Below are positions 26,540-34,387 of a DNA stretch of 64,000 nucleotides, piece after piece (within the stretch, counting starts at the first letter, position 1; each line of letters opens with the position of its first letter). The DNA comes from Streptomyces sp. NRRL S-244 (GTDB lineage Bacteria; Actinomycetota; Actinomycetes; Streptomycetales; Streptomycetaceae). The translations under genes and the position numbers were made by a program. The notes beneath the pieces were generated by a model. That model did no database searches. It had not been told where the DNA came from and saw only the letters and a list, made by a program, of their open reading frames with translations. The stretch covers positions 310,001 to 374,000 of the forward strand of contig NZ_JOCX01000008.1 in assembly GCF_000717915.1 (NCBI RefSeq), written 5' to 3'.

Positions 26540-27268
26540 TCAGACGTCCGTGACGCGCAGGCCGGTGTGGGCCTTGTAGCGGCGGTTGGTGGAGATGAGG
26601 TTGGCCACCAGGGACTCGACCTGGTGGGCGTTGCGCAGACGGCCCGCGAAGACCCCGCGCATGCCCGGGATACGGGCGGCCAGCGCCTGGACGATGTCCG
26701 TGTCGGCGCGGGATTCGCCGAGGACCATCACGTCGGTGTCGATCTCCTCGACCGACTCGTCCTGGAGCAGGACCGCCGAGAGGTGGTGGAAGGCCGCCGT
26801 CACGCGGGAGTCGGGGAGCAGGGCCGCGGCCTGCTGGGCCGCGCTGCCCTCTTCGACACGGAGGGCGTACGCGCCCTGCTTGTCGAAGCCCAGCGGGTTG
26901 ACGCAGTCCACCACGAGCTTGCCCGCGAGGTCCTCGCGCAGGGCTTCGAGGGTCTTGGCGTGGCCCTCCCACGGCACGGCGATGATCACGATGTCGCTGC
27001 GGCGCGCGCACTCGGCGTTGTCCGCGCCCTCCACGCCGAGGCCCAGCTCGTCGGCGGCGCTCTGCGCGCGCTCGGCGGCACGGGAGCCGATGATCACCTT
27101 CTGGCCGGCCCGGGCGAGCCGGTAGGCCAGGCCCCGGCCCTGGTCACCGGTGCCGCCGAGGACGCCGACGACGAGGCCGGAGACGTCCGGCAGGTCCCAC
27201 GGGTCCTTGGCGGGCGCCTTCGCCGCGGCCTGGGCGGGCGGATTCTGAGTGCTGTCTGTGGAGGTCAT
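26540..27268 (-). CDS. npdG: NADPH-dependent F420 reductase
   Basis: 242 aa. It carries hydride between NADPH and coenzyme F420, supplying F420H2 for reductases. The Rossmann motif GVLGGTGDQGRGLAYRLARAG and following IGSRAAERA bind NADP (phosphate held by Ser/Arg). VIIAVPWEGH, VDCVNPL and the C-terminal RNAHQVESLVANLISTNRRYKAH are typical of the family. An N-terminal extension of about 30 residues (Ala/Pro-rich) precedes the fold. It is a single gene, divergent from 27382. F420 biosynthesis genes are not in view. Confidence 0.92.
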   Translation of the reverse strand: MTSTDSTQNPPAQAAAKAPAKDPWDLPDVSGLVVGVLGGTGDQGRGLAYRLARAGQKVIIGSRAAERAQSAADELGLGVEGADNAECARRSDIVIIAVPWEGHAKTLEALREDLAGKLVVDCVNPLGFDKQGAYALRVEEGSAAQQAAALLPDSRVTAAFHHLSAVLLQDESVEEIDTDVMVLGESRADTDIVQALAARIPGMRGVFAGRLRNAHQVESLVANLISTNRRYKAHTGLRVTDV

Positions 27269-27381
27269 GGGGGCGAGGGTAATGCCGTGATCCCGAGAGG
27301 CGAACGGCCGCGAACCTGCGCCGTCGGGCGAACCGGGGCGAAGTGCTCCCCTAGGTCCCTTTCCTGCGGCAGGATGCCGAT

Positions 27382-27987
27382 ATGGACGCCGTGAGGGTCG
27401 CGCTGCTGCGCGAGGTGCTCGCCGGTACGCAGTGGCCCGGCGCCGCGCGCCGCTTCGCCGGATCGCTGCGGCACTCGGTCGTGCCGGCCGGCGGGAACCT
27501 GCTGCTGGTGGGGACCGAGCAGTACGAGCCCTGGCATCTTGCGGCGCACCTGGTGGACGAGGCCGCCTGGTCCGGGCTGCCGGAGCTGGCGCCCACGCTC
27601 GTACGGCACCGGGTGCGGCCCGGGCAGCCGGCGCACCTGTCGGTGGGGCTGGGCCGGCTGGAGGCGGCCCGGCGCGGGCACACGCTGCTGGTGGTGGCCC
27701 CGGAGCAGCCCGGGACGGAGCTGCTGGAGCGGGTGCACGACGCCCGGCGCGCGGGGGCGACCGTACTGTCGCTGCACGGCGGGGACCCGGATCTCGCCGC
27801 GCTCGCGCACGACGCCCTGTCGGTACGGGAGGGCGCCGGCGAGCTGGACCTGGACACGGTGCAGCACCTGGTCAGTGCGGCGGCCGGGGAGAACAGCCTG
27901 CCGGTGCAGCGCGGGCCGCGGCGGCTGCGGGACCGGCTGGCGCGGCTGGCCGACCAGCTGACCGCGCCGCCGCCCAGCCCCTGGTAG
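27382..27987 (+). CDS. Hypothetical protein, possible SIS-like fold
   Basis: 201 aa. I recognise no named family. The centre alternates predicted strands and helices (NLLLVGTEQYEPWHLAAHL; HTLLVVAPEQPGTELLERVHDARRAGATVLSLHGGD), reminiscent of a sugar-isomerase (SIS) fold, but sugar-binding Ser/Thr motifs are not evident. The C-terminal 50 residues are basic and helical (RGPRRLRDRLARLADQL). Start and frame are supported by strong third-base GC bias. Function unknown. Confidence 0.7.
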   Translation: MDAVRVALLREVLAGTQWPGAARRFAGSLRHSVVPAGGNLLLVGTEQYEPWHLAAHLVDEAAWSGLPELAPTLVRHRVRPGQPAHLSVGLGRLEAARRGHTLLVVAPEQPGTELLERVHDARRAGATVLSLHGGDPDLAALAHDALSVREGAGELDLDTVQHLVSAAAGENSLPVQRGPRRLRDRLARLADQLTAPPPSPW

Positions 27988-27992
27988 GCCGC

Positions 27993-28092
27993 GAGGCCCG
28001 GTAGCCCGGAGGCCCGGTAGCCCGGAGGCCCGGAGGCGCCGTGGCCCTACAGCCGTACCGCCCTACAGCCGTACCGCCCTACGGCCCTACGG
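27993..28092. repeat. Two adjacent 16-bp tandem repeat arrays
   Basis: GAGGCCCGGTAGCCCG occurs twice exactly (27993-28024) plus a partial third. After 6-7 bp CCCTACAGCCGTACCG occurs twice exactly (28045-28076), then a diverged third copy, CCCTACGGCCCTACGG. The arrays fill the space between convergent stops and enter the last codons of the next gene. Confidence 0.85.
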
Positions 28093-28326
28093 CGCGCTCG
28101 TACCCTCGCCCTCTTCGCGGGACTTGTCGTTCCACTTGGGGTCGTTCTGCCATTCGAGGTTGCGCTCCTGCGCGGTCTCCATGGCGTGGGCCGCCTCCTC
28201 CGGCGTGGAGTACGGGCCGAAACGGTCCTTCGCCGGGCACTCCGGGCCTTCCTCTACCTTGTGATGGACCAGGCAGTAGTACCATTCGCCGGGTTTGCCC
28301 ACCTGGCGCTTCTTGAACAGGGCCAT
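28087..28326 (-). CDS. Small conserved protein with SPOR-like strand-helix pattern
   Basis: 79 aa from ATG 28326. The sequence has [23 protein letters not shown] followed by [17 protein letters not shown], then an acidic/basic polar tail. The FGPYxTxEEA turn resembles SPOR-type domains, and I recall close Streptomyces relatives being annotated that way, but the domain would be incomplete. Two Cys and two His near the N-terminus could bind a metal. It is divergent from map with 72 bp between starts. Function unknown. Confidence 0.72.
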   Translation of the reverse strand: MALFKKRQVGKPGEWYYCLVHHKVEEGPECPAKDRFGPYSTPEEAAHAMETAQERNLEWQNDPKWNDKSREEGEGTSAP

Positions 28327-28398
28327 CGTCCTCGGGCTCCTCTCGATACCACTCTCTGCCGCCATGCTGCCCCATCCCCGCTGGATACACTCGCTTGC

Positions 28399-29256
28399 AT
28401 GTCTGGCCAGTCGCTGCTCGTACCAGGCGAGCTCTCTCCCGCCCGTTCCGTTCCCGGAAACATCCGCCGGCCCGAGTACGTGGGCAAGCCCGCGCCCACT
28501 CCGTACACCGGACCGGAGGTGCAGTCCGCCGCGACCATCGAGGCCATGCGCATCGCCGGCCGGATCGCCGCACAGGCGATGGAAGAGGCCGCCAAGCTGA
28601 TCGCCCCGGGGGTGACCACCGACGAGCTGGACCGGGTCGCGCACGAGTACATGTGCGACCACGGCGCCTACCCGTCGACGCTGGGCTACCGGGGCTTCCC
28701 GAAGTCCCTGTGCTCCTCGGTGAACGAGGTCATCTGCCACGGCATCCCCGACTCCACCGTCCTGCGCGACGGCGACATCGTGAACCTCGACGTCACCGCG
28801 TTCATCGGCGGAGTGCACGGCGACAACAACGCCACGTACCTGTGCGGGGAGGTGGACGAGGAGTCGCGGCTGCTGGTGGAGCGCACCCGCGAGGCCCTGA
28901 ACCGGGCCGTCAAGGCCGTCAAGCCGGGCCGCCAGATCAACGTGATCGGCCGGGTCATCGAGTCGTACGCGAAGCGCTTCGGCTACGGCGTGGTCCGGGA
29001 CTTCACCGGGCACGGCATCAACTCGTCCTTCCACTCCGGCCTGATCATCCCGCACTACGACAGCCCGCACGCCACGACCGTCATCGAGCCCGGGATGACC
29101 TTCACCATCGAGCCGATGCTGACCCTGGGCACGCACGAGTACGACATGTGGGCGGACGGCTGGACCGTCGTCACGAAGGACCGGAAGCGCACCGCGCAGT
29201 TCGAGCACACACTGGTGGTGACGGACACGGGCGCCGAGATCCTCACCCTTCCGTAG
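28399..29256 (+). CDS. map: Type I methionine aminopeptidase
   Basis: 285 aa. Removes N-terminal Met from nascent proteins. The catalytic pita-bread fold shows all metal ligands: Asp in [10 protein letters not shown] and HGDNNATYL, His in GHGINSSFH, Glu in FTIEPML and the last Glu in [22 protein letters not shown] is the substrate-pocket region. An N-terminal extension of about 40 residues with PxxP-like motifs resembles the longer mycobacterial MapB class. It is one of possibly two map genes; the other usually lies in the ribosomal protein cluster. Confidence 0.95.
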   Translation: MSGQSLLVPGELSPARSVPGNIRRPEYVGKPAPTPYTGPEVQSAATIEAMRIAGRIAAQAMEEAAKLIAPGVTTDELDRVAHEYMCDHGAYPSTLGYRGFPKSLCSSVNEVICHGIPDSTVLRDGDIVNLDVTAFIGGVHGDNNATYLCGEVDEESRLLVERTREALNRAVKAVKPGRQINVIGRVIESYAKRFGYGVVRDFTGHGINSSFHSGLIIPHYDSPHATTVIEPGMTFTIEPMLTLGTHEYDMWADGWTVVTKDRKRTAQFEHTLVVTDTGAEILTLP

Positions 29257-29325
29257 CGGCTCACCGGAAAAGCTCTCCCCAAAAACCGTCCGGGGGAGTT
29301 TTACCGACAAGGCGTCGGGAAGACA

Positions 29326-29354
29326 TTGACTTAGGTAACCCTAAGCGCGAGGAT
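29326..29354 (+). promoter_or_regulatory. Heme oxygenase promoter with iron box
   Basis: TTGACT (29326-29331) and GAGGAT (29349-29354), 17 nt apart, form a plausible promoter. Overlapping it, CTTAGG-TAAC-CCTAAG (29330-29345) is a perfect palindrome matching the DtxR/IdeR/DmdR iron-box pattern. Iron-bound repressor would block the polymerase site. Confidence 0.75.
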
Positions 29355-29424
29355 CGGGCGTGGCGGCGGTGCCGTCACGCCCGCCGGGCTCCGTTGTTCC
29401 TCGCCCCGTCTTCGGAGGATTGTC

Positions 29425-30072
29425 TTGGACGCCTTCTCTACGGTCATCCGTGTCGCGTCGCACGAGCAGCACACCGAGGCAGAGACCTCGACGTTCATGA
29501 GCGACCTGCTCGGCGGCCGTCTCGGGGTGGACGCGTACGCGCGCTACACCGAGCAGCTGTGGTTCGTGTACCGGGCCCTGGAGGACGCGGCCGAGTCCCT
29601 GAGGGACGATCCGGTGGCGGGCCCGTTCATACGGCCCGAGCTGATGCGCGTGGCCGAGATCGAGCGGGACCTGGCCCACCTGCGCGGCCCGTCGTGGCGC
29701 GAGACGCTGGTCGCGCTGCCCGCGACCGAGGCCTATGCGGACCGCGTGGCGCAGTGCGCGGCCACTTGGCCCGGCGGGTACGTCGCCCACCACTACACCC
29801 GCTACCTGGGCGACCTCTCGGGCGGCCAGATCATCCGCGACAAGGCGGAGCGGACCTGGGGCTTCACGCGCAAGGGCGACGGCGTGCGGTTCTACGTCTT
29901 CGCGGACATCTCCAACCCCGCCGCCTTCAAGCGGACCTACCGCGAGCTGCTGGACGCGATCGCCGCGGACGACCTGGAGAAGCAGCGCATCATCGACGAG
30001 TGCAAGCGCGCCTTCGACTTCAACGGCGCGGTCTTCCGGGAGCTGGGCGCGGAGTTCCCGCTGAGCGCCTGA
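29425..30072 (+). CDS. hmuO: Heme oxygenase (HmuO-type)
   Basis: 215 aa from TTG 29425, six bases behind GGAGG (29414-29418). It opens heme to biliverdin, CO and Fe2+. The proximal His lies in VASHEQHTEAE, and the distal helix Gly-rich motif is HHYTRYLGDLSGGQII. FYVFADI and RAFDFN near the C-terminus are also typical. Length equals that of corynebacterial HmuO. The iron-box promoter and the nearby hta/hmu genes place it as the intracellular step of heme iron use. Confidence 0.93.
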   Translation: MDAFSTVIRVASHEQHTEAETSTFMSDLLGGRLGVDAYARYTEQLWFVYRALEDAAESLRDDPVAGPFIRPELMRVAEIERDLAHLRGPSWRETLVALPATEAYADRVAQCAATWPGGYVAHHYTRYLGDLSGGQIIRDKAERTWGFTRKGDGVRFYVFADISNPAAFKRTYRELLDAIAADDLEKQRIIDECKRAFDFNGAVFRELGAEFPLSA

Positions 30073-30088
30073 CGCTCCCCCGTACGGA

Positions 30089-30124
30089 CGACACCCCCGC
30101 CGCCGCTCGGTGCCGGGGGTGTCG
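30089..30124 (+). terminator. Hairpin terminator after heme oxygenase
   Basis: CGACACCCCCG (30089-30099) pairs perfectly with CGGGGGTGTCG (30114-30124), 17 bp after the stop. Confidence 0.75.
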
Positions 30125-30176
30125 CGGCTGCCCCGCCACGCGCCCGCCGCACCCCGCGCCGCCACACCCCGCGCGG

Positions 30177-30536
30177 TCAGTCGCCGTGGATGAGCCAGAA
30201 GGCCAGGGCGACGCAGATGAACACGACGTCGATGACCTTGGCGCAGACGAGGGCGAGTCCGACGCCGATGCTGCCCGCCACGATGCGGTTCGTACGCTGC
30301 GCCGGGGTCCGGGGCCGCCGCCAGGTGAGGGCTGCCAGGCCCAGCGGGATCAGGTACGGGAACGAGCACCACAGCGGGTAGCGCGGCAGGTAGGAGGTCG
30401 CGTAGCTCAGGCCGCCGGCCGCCAGCGTCAGCGCGGTGAAGAGCGCGGGGACCAGCAGCCACGGCTGCGGCGGGGCGGGCGGCGGGGCGTCCGGCGCGGC
30501 ATTCGGCGGCCGGACGGCACTCGGTGGCGTGTTCAT
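30177..30536 (-). CDS. Small multi-pass membrane protein
   Basis: 119 aa. A Pro/Ala-rich cytoplasmic start (1-27) is followed by about four hydrophobic segments (29-47, 54-68, 82-99 and 101-117). I recognise no family. It is the last gene of a leftward run that begins with the two HtaA genes and continues through the short PhzF gene. The gap before it is 66 bp, so co-transcription is possible but not certain. Confidence 0.7.
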   Translation of the reverse strand: MNTPPSAVRPPNAAPDAPPPAPPQPWLLVPALFTALTLAAGGLSYATSYLPRYPLWCSFPYLIPLGLAALTWRRPRTPAQRTNRIVAGSIGVGLALVCAKVIDVVFICVALAFWLIHGD

Positions 30537-30602
30537 GCGGCCATGGAACCGCGGTACGGCATCCCGCCCCCAGCGCGTACGTACTCAATCGCGGGTGCGT
30601 AC

Positions 30603-31274
30603 CTACTCAGTTCGCGGCGGCGGCAGCTTCGCGAAGCGGACGCGGCCGCCGATCTCGACGGTGCCGTCCGGGCCGGGCGCGGTGAGGATCTGGGAGCCCG
30701 CGCCCTGGGTGATGTTCAGGGCCCGGTTCAGCTCGGCGGTCAGCAGGATCGCGGCCGATCCTGTGGCCTCGTCCTCGGCGATGACCCCGTCGGGGCGGCG
30801 CGGGAAGCCGCGGGCCCTGATGCGGCCGGCGGTCTCGTCCTCCCAGGCCCAGGCGTACAGCCAGCCCTCGCCGGGCGGCGGCGCGGGCAGCGCGTCGACC
30901 TCGGCGGGGCTGGCGTACTGCTCGGTGCGCTTGCCCTCGACCCACTCGGGGAGGGCCGTGATCCACGTGAACTCCCCGTCGTCACGCGCCCATACGGAGC
31001 CGGCCGGCGGCTGGAGCTCCTCGATGTCCAGCAGCCAGGCGACCCCGACCAGCGGATGTCCCGCGAAGGACATCCGCGTGCCGGGGGTGCGGATGTCGAC
31101 GACCCCGCGCTCGGGGTCGTCGACGAACACCGTCTCGCTGTAGCCGAGTTCGGCGGCCAGCGCCTGCCGCGACGCGTCGTCGGGGCAGGTCCGGCCGTCA
31201 CGGACGACGCCGAGCAGGTTGCCGTGCCGTCCGTCGCCCGCGCAGAAGACCTTGAGCACATCGAGATCGTTCAC
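30603..31274 (-). CDS. Short PhzF-family isomerase-like protein
   Basis: 223 aa from GTG 31274, 19 bp after the stop of the upstream HtaA gene, so probably in the same operon. PhzF features are present: VLKVFCAGDGRHGNLLGVV, catalytic Glu in LGYSETVFVD, MSFAGHPLVG, and EDEATGSAA near the end. It is about 60 residues shorter than the usual 270-300 and than the second PhzF gene at 41.6-42.4 kb; the loss is in the middle. The reaction is unknown. Its location in a heme/iron operon is unusual for this family. Confidence 0.75.
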   Translation of the reverse strand: MNDLDVLKVFCAGDGRHGNLLGVVRDGRTCPDDASRQALAAELGYSETVFVDDPERGVVDIRTPGTRMSFAGHPLVGVAWLLDIEELQPPAGSVWARDDGEFTWITALPEWVEGKRTEQYASPAEVDALPAPPPGEGWLYAWAWEDETAGRIRARGFPRRPDGVIAEDEATGSAAILLTAELNRALNITQGAGSQILTAPGPDGTVEIGGRVRFAKLPPPRTE

Positions 31275-31293
31275 GCGGAAATTGAAACACGGT

Positions 31294-32757
31294 TCAGATC
31301 CGTACCGCGCGACGCCTGCGGGCGAGGAAGACGGCGCCGGCACCCGCCGCGACGACCGCGCCGGAGGTGGCGAGCAGGGCTCCGGCCGGGACTTCGGCGC
31401 CGGTGCTGGCGAGGTTGCCGCCGACACTGCCGCCCCCGCCCACGGTGCCACCCGTCCCGCCGGTCCCGCCGGTGGTGGACGTGGGGGCGGTGGTGGGCGC
31501 CGCGGTGGGGACGACCACGTCCTTGTCGACGGAGACCGAGAGGGTGACGGGGTCGGTCGGCTTGCCCTCGGCGTAGTCCGGGCTCGGGGCGCCGATGGCG
31601 GCCGCGCCCTCGGCGGTGAAGGCGGCCGGGACGGCGTTCAGGGTGAGCAGGCCGCCCGAGGTCCGGTACTCGGCCTTCGACAGGTCGAGCGTGGCGAAGG
31701 GCACGTTCACCTTGGTGGCGGTGGGCGACTTGACGTCCAGGACGAGGGTGCCCTTCTTGCCCTCGGCGTTGATGCGGACGTTCGCGAAGGTCATGTCGAC
31801 GCCGTGGTCGGCCCGCTGGAAGCGCAGGTTGCCCGCGAAGGTGGCGCTCAGCTTCTGCTTCTTGACGTCGAGCTCGCCCTTGCCGAGGGCGAAGGCGAAG
31901 GTGTCGCCGCTCGCGACGGCCCCGTCGGCCGGGGTGACCGAGCCGCCGCCCTTCACCACGTACGAGCGGAAACCTTCCTTCACGCCCCAGGTGAGCCGGC
32001 CGCCGAGGAGCTGCTGCGGGCCGTCGGCGGCGGGGGAGCTCGCGCCCTGGGAGGGGCTCGCGGAGTTCGACGGGCTCGACGAGCCCGACGGGGATGGGGA
32101 GGCGGAGGCCGACGGCGACGGGCTCACGGACTGGGACGGGGAGGGGGAGGGGGACGGCTGCCCGAACTCCAGGGCGGCCGTGAGCGGGTCGCCGGCCAGG
32201 CCGACGTACTTGTCCGAACCCAGCTGCGCCGCCGCCTCCTTGGTGAGGGTGGTGCCGAGCTTCTCCATGGACTGCCCGCCGAAGGCCACGTCGGCCATGG
32301 GGACGGCCGGCGTGAGGGTGCCGTTCTTGGTGACGTCGGCGGTCAGCTTCTTCGTGCCCGTGTCGAAGCGGACGTTGGCGAGGGTCAGCTTGAAGCCGTG
32401 CGCGGGTGCGTCGAAGGTGACGCTCCCCTTGAAGGCGGCGGTCACGATGTGCCCGCCGTCCTTGTCGTACTGGCCGGTCGCCGAGCTGAAGCGGAAGGTG
32501 CCGTCGGCGTTCAGGGTGGCCCCGTCCGCCGGGGTGATCGTGCCCTTCGCGATGTTCAGGACGTACGAGCGGTAGCTCGCCAGGACTCCCCAGTCGAGGG
32601 TGCCGTTCACGATCGGCATCGGCGCGGAGGCGACGGCCGCGGAGGCCTGCCCGCCGCCCACCGCCGTGGCGGGCAGGACGAAGGCGGTGGCGCCGAGCGC
32701 GGCTGCGGTGGCGACGGCAGCCGCGAGGGCGAGCGAACGGCGGTGGGACGACGACAT
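31294..32757 (-). CDS. HtaA-type heme-binding surface protein with LAXTG sorting signal
   Basis: 487 aa. Signal peptide (1-40). Two HtaA domains (about 45-195 and 245-395) each open with a LDWGV/LTWGVKEGFRSYV motif and carry conserved Tyr and His, the known heme ligands. A Ser/Pro linker separates them. The C-terminus is a cell-wall sorting signal: LASTG (449-453), a hydrophobic helix and RRRR. LAXTG is the class E sortase motif used in Streptomyces. It is therefore likely fixed to peptidoglycan, catching heme and passing it to HmuT. It lies 65 bp after the other HtaA gene, in the same direction. Confidence 0.88.
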   Translation of the reverse strand: MSSSHRRSLALAAAVATAAALGATAFVLPATAVGGGQASAAVASAPMPIVNGTLDWGVLASYRSYVLNIAKGTITPADGATLNADGTFRFSSATGQYDKDGGHIVTAAFKGSVTFDAPAHGFKLTLANVRFDTGTKKLTADVTKNGTLTPAVPMADVAFGGQSMEKLGTTLTKEAAAQLGSDKYVGLAGDPLTAALEFGQPSPSPSPSQSVSPSPSASASPSPSGSSSPSNSASPSQGASSPAADGPQQLLGGRLTWGVKEGFRSYVVKGGGSVTPADGAVASGDTFAFALGKGELDVKKQKLSATFAGNLRFQRADHGVDMTFANVRINAEGKKGTLVLDVKSPTATKVNVPFATLDLSKAEYRTSGGLLTLNAVPAAFTAEGAAAIGAPSPDYAEGKPTDPVTLSVSVDKDVVVPTAAPTTAPTSTTGGTGGTGGTVGGGGSVGGNLASTGAEVPAGALLATSGAVVAAGAGAVFLARRRRAVRI

Positions 32758-32822
32758 GACGAGGGCCTCCTGAAAGGCGACGGGGGTGACGGTCGGGGAC
32801 GGAGAGGAGGTGCGGGAGGGGG

Positions 32823-34265
32823 TCAGGGCTGCGGCATCGGCGCGTCGGTGGCATCCGCGGCATCCGCGGCGCGCTTGCGGCGCAGGACGAGGAAGACGGC
32901 GCCCGCGGCCAGGACCAGGACGGCCACGCCGAAGGCGGCGTACAGCCCGGTGTGCGAGGACTCCTCGGCCTTCGCGGCCGGCGCGGGCGAGGAGGCGGAC
33001 GGCGACGGCGCGCCGGGCGGGGCCGTCGAGCCCAGGTCGGGCAGGGCCGGCAGCTTCGCGGTGGCGTCGAGCGCGATGGAGAGCGAGACGGGGTCCATCT
33101 CGGTGCCGGCCGCGTACAGAGAAGAAATGTCCGTGGATCCGAAGGCCTGCGAGCCGCCCTCGGTGAGGGTGGCGGGGGCTTCGGTGAGGGTGGCGAGCGC
33201 GCCCTCGGTCTTCAGCCCCTTGGCGTCGAACTCGACGAGCGCGACCGCGCTCTTCGTCTCGGAGCCCGTGGTGACGTCGGCGGACAGGACGCCCTTGCCG
33301 TTCTCCACCTTGACGCTCAGCTTGCCGAGCTTCAGGTCCAGATGGGCGCCGGTGAAGTGGACCGTGCCCGCGAAGGCGGCGTCAAGGGTGCCCTTCCGGC
33401 CGTCGTACGCGCCCTTGCCCTGCGGGAAGCGGAACAGGGCGCCGCCGTCCTGGGCCCCCTCGGAAAGGGTCCACTTGCCCTGGCCGACGGAACCGGTGAC
33501 GTACTCGCGGAACGTACGCCGCACGCCCCAGTCGACGGCGGCGTCGGCGAACGCCCCCTGGGGGACCTGCGGGTCCTGCGAGGGCTGCGCCGGGGTGCTC
33601 GCGGACGGCACGGACGACGAGGGCTCGGCGGCCGGGGCCAGGACGTCGGCGGAGAGCGAGACGGGGTCGAGCTGCGCGCCCGCCGAGTAGTAGCCGGCGA
33701 AGGCCTTGGCGCCCTGGTCGGTGAGGGTGGCCGGGATGTTGGTCAGGGCGACGGGACTGCCGCCGCCCTTCATGTCGACCCCGCCGAGGCCGAGGGTGGC
33801 GAAGGGCACCTGGGTCTGGGTGGTGACCGCGCCGGTGTCCTTGGCCTTGCCGGAGACGTCCGCGTAGAGGGTGCCGCGGCCGCCGCTGATCTTGACGGTG
33901 GGGCGGCTGACCGTCAGGTCCAGCTCGTACGTGCCGTCCGGCTTCCGGTGGCCCTGGAAGCTGACGCCGCCGCTGAAGGCCGCCTCGAAAACGCCGGAGT
34001 CCGGATCGTAGGAGCCGGTGGCCGAGTGGAAGCGGAACAGGCTGCCGCCGACCGTGGCGGCTCCGTTCTTCAGCTTGAAAGCACCTTTCGCGACGGGACC
34101 GGTGACATAACTCTGGAAAGACGATTTGATGCCCCAATCCAGCCGGCCCCCTTGTACGGTGCGGCCGGCCGCATGAGCGGCCGTGGCTGGGAGCAGGGCG
34201 CCCAGCAAGGCCGCCAGGGTTGCCAACAGGGCGACTGCCGACGCGCGGGCGGGTCTTGCAGGCAT
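32823..34265 (-). CDS. htaA: HtaA-type heme-binding membrane protein
   Basis: 480 aa. Signal peptide (1-32), two HtaA domains (about 40-200 and 235-400; LDWGIKSSFQSYV and VDWGVRRTFREYV), a Ser/Pro/Ala stalk, then one transmembrane helix (about 440-462) and a short basic tail. There is no LPXTG or LAXTG motif, unlike the next gene, so this one is membrane-anchored. In Corynebacterium HtaA binds hemin via Tyr and feeds HmuTUV. It starts the leftward operon and shares the iron-box region with the divergent hmuT. Confidence 0.88.
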   Translation of the reverse strand: MPARPARASAVALLATLAALLGALLPATAAHAAGRTVQGGRLDWGIKSSFQSYVTGPVAKGAFKLKNGAATVGGSLFRFHSATGSYDPDSGVFEAAFSGGVSFQGHRKPDGTYELDLTVSRPTVKISGGRGTLYADVSGKAKDTGAVTTQTQVPFATLGLGGVDMKGGGSPVALTNIPATLTDQGAKAFAGYYSAGAQLDPVSLSADVLAPAAEPSSSVPSASTPAQPSQDPQVPQGAFADAAVDWGVRRTFREYVTGSVGQGKWTLSEGAQDGGALFRFPQGKGAYDGRKGTLDAAFAGTVHFTGAHLDLKLGKLSVKVENGKGVLSADVTTGSETKSAVALVEFDAKGLKTEGALATLTEAPATLTEGGSQAFGSTDISSLYAAGTEMDPVSLSIALDATAKLPALPDLGSTAPPGAPSPSASSPAPAAKAEESSHTGLYAAFGVAVLVLAAGAVFLVLRRKRAADAADATDAPMPQP

Positions 34266-34291
34266 GGTTGTCCCCTCCCAGGGCTGATTAA

Positions 34292-34310
34292 TAAGGTTAG
34301 GCTAACCTAA
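34292..34310. promoter_or_regulatory. DmdR/IdeR iron box for the divergent hta and hmu operons
   Basis: TAAGGTTAGGCTAACCTAA differs at one position from the 19-bp actinobacterial iron box TTAGGTTAGGCTAACCTAA. It lies 26 bp upstream of htaA and 77 bp upstream of hmuT, so one repressor site could control both directions. Confidence 0.9.
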
Positions 34311-34387
34311 GCTACCTCCAGTCAGAGAGGAACCCCCGGTTCCCCGGAACCTCAACACCCCAGCCGGACGATCAGGACGGTGCCTTC

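Noticed and set aside
27993..28092. Possible CRISPR-like array
   Set aside because: Units are 16 bp in direct tandem without unique spacers, and no cas gene is present.
29262..29304. Hairpin after map (AAAAGCTCTCCCC with GGGGGAGTTTT)
   Set aside because: Pairing is interrupted and weak; not good enough to call a terminator.
30565..30605. TACGTACTCA / TACCTACTCA near-repeat before the short PhzF stop
   Set aside because: Two imperfect 10-mers only; no symmetry or context for a regulatory site.
28395..31547. 1050-codon open frame on the + strand
   Set aside because: Out-of-frame reading across map, heme oxygenase and PhzF; Arg/Pro-rich and without motifs, a typical high-GC artefact.
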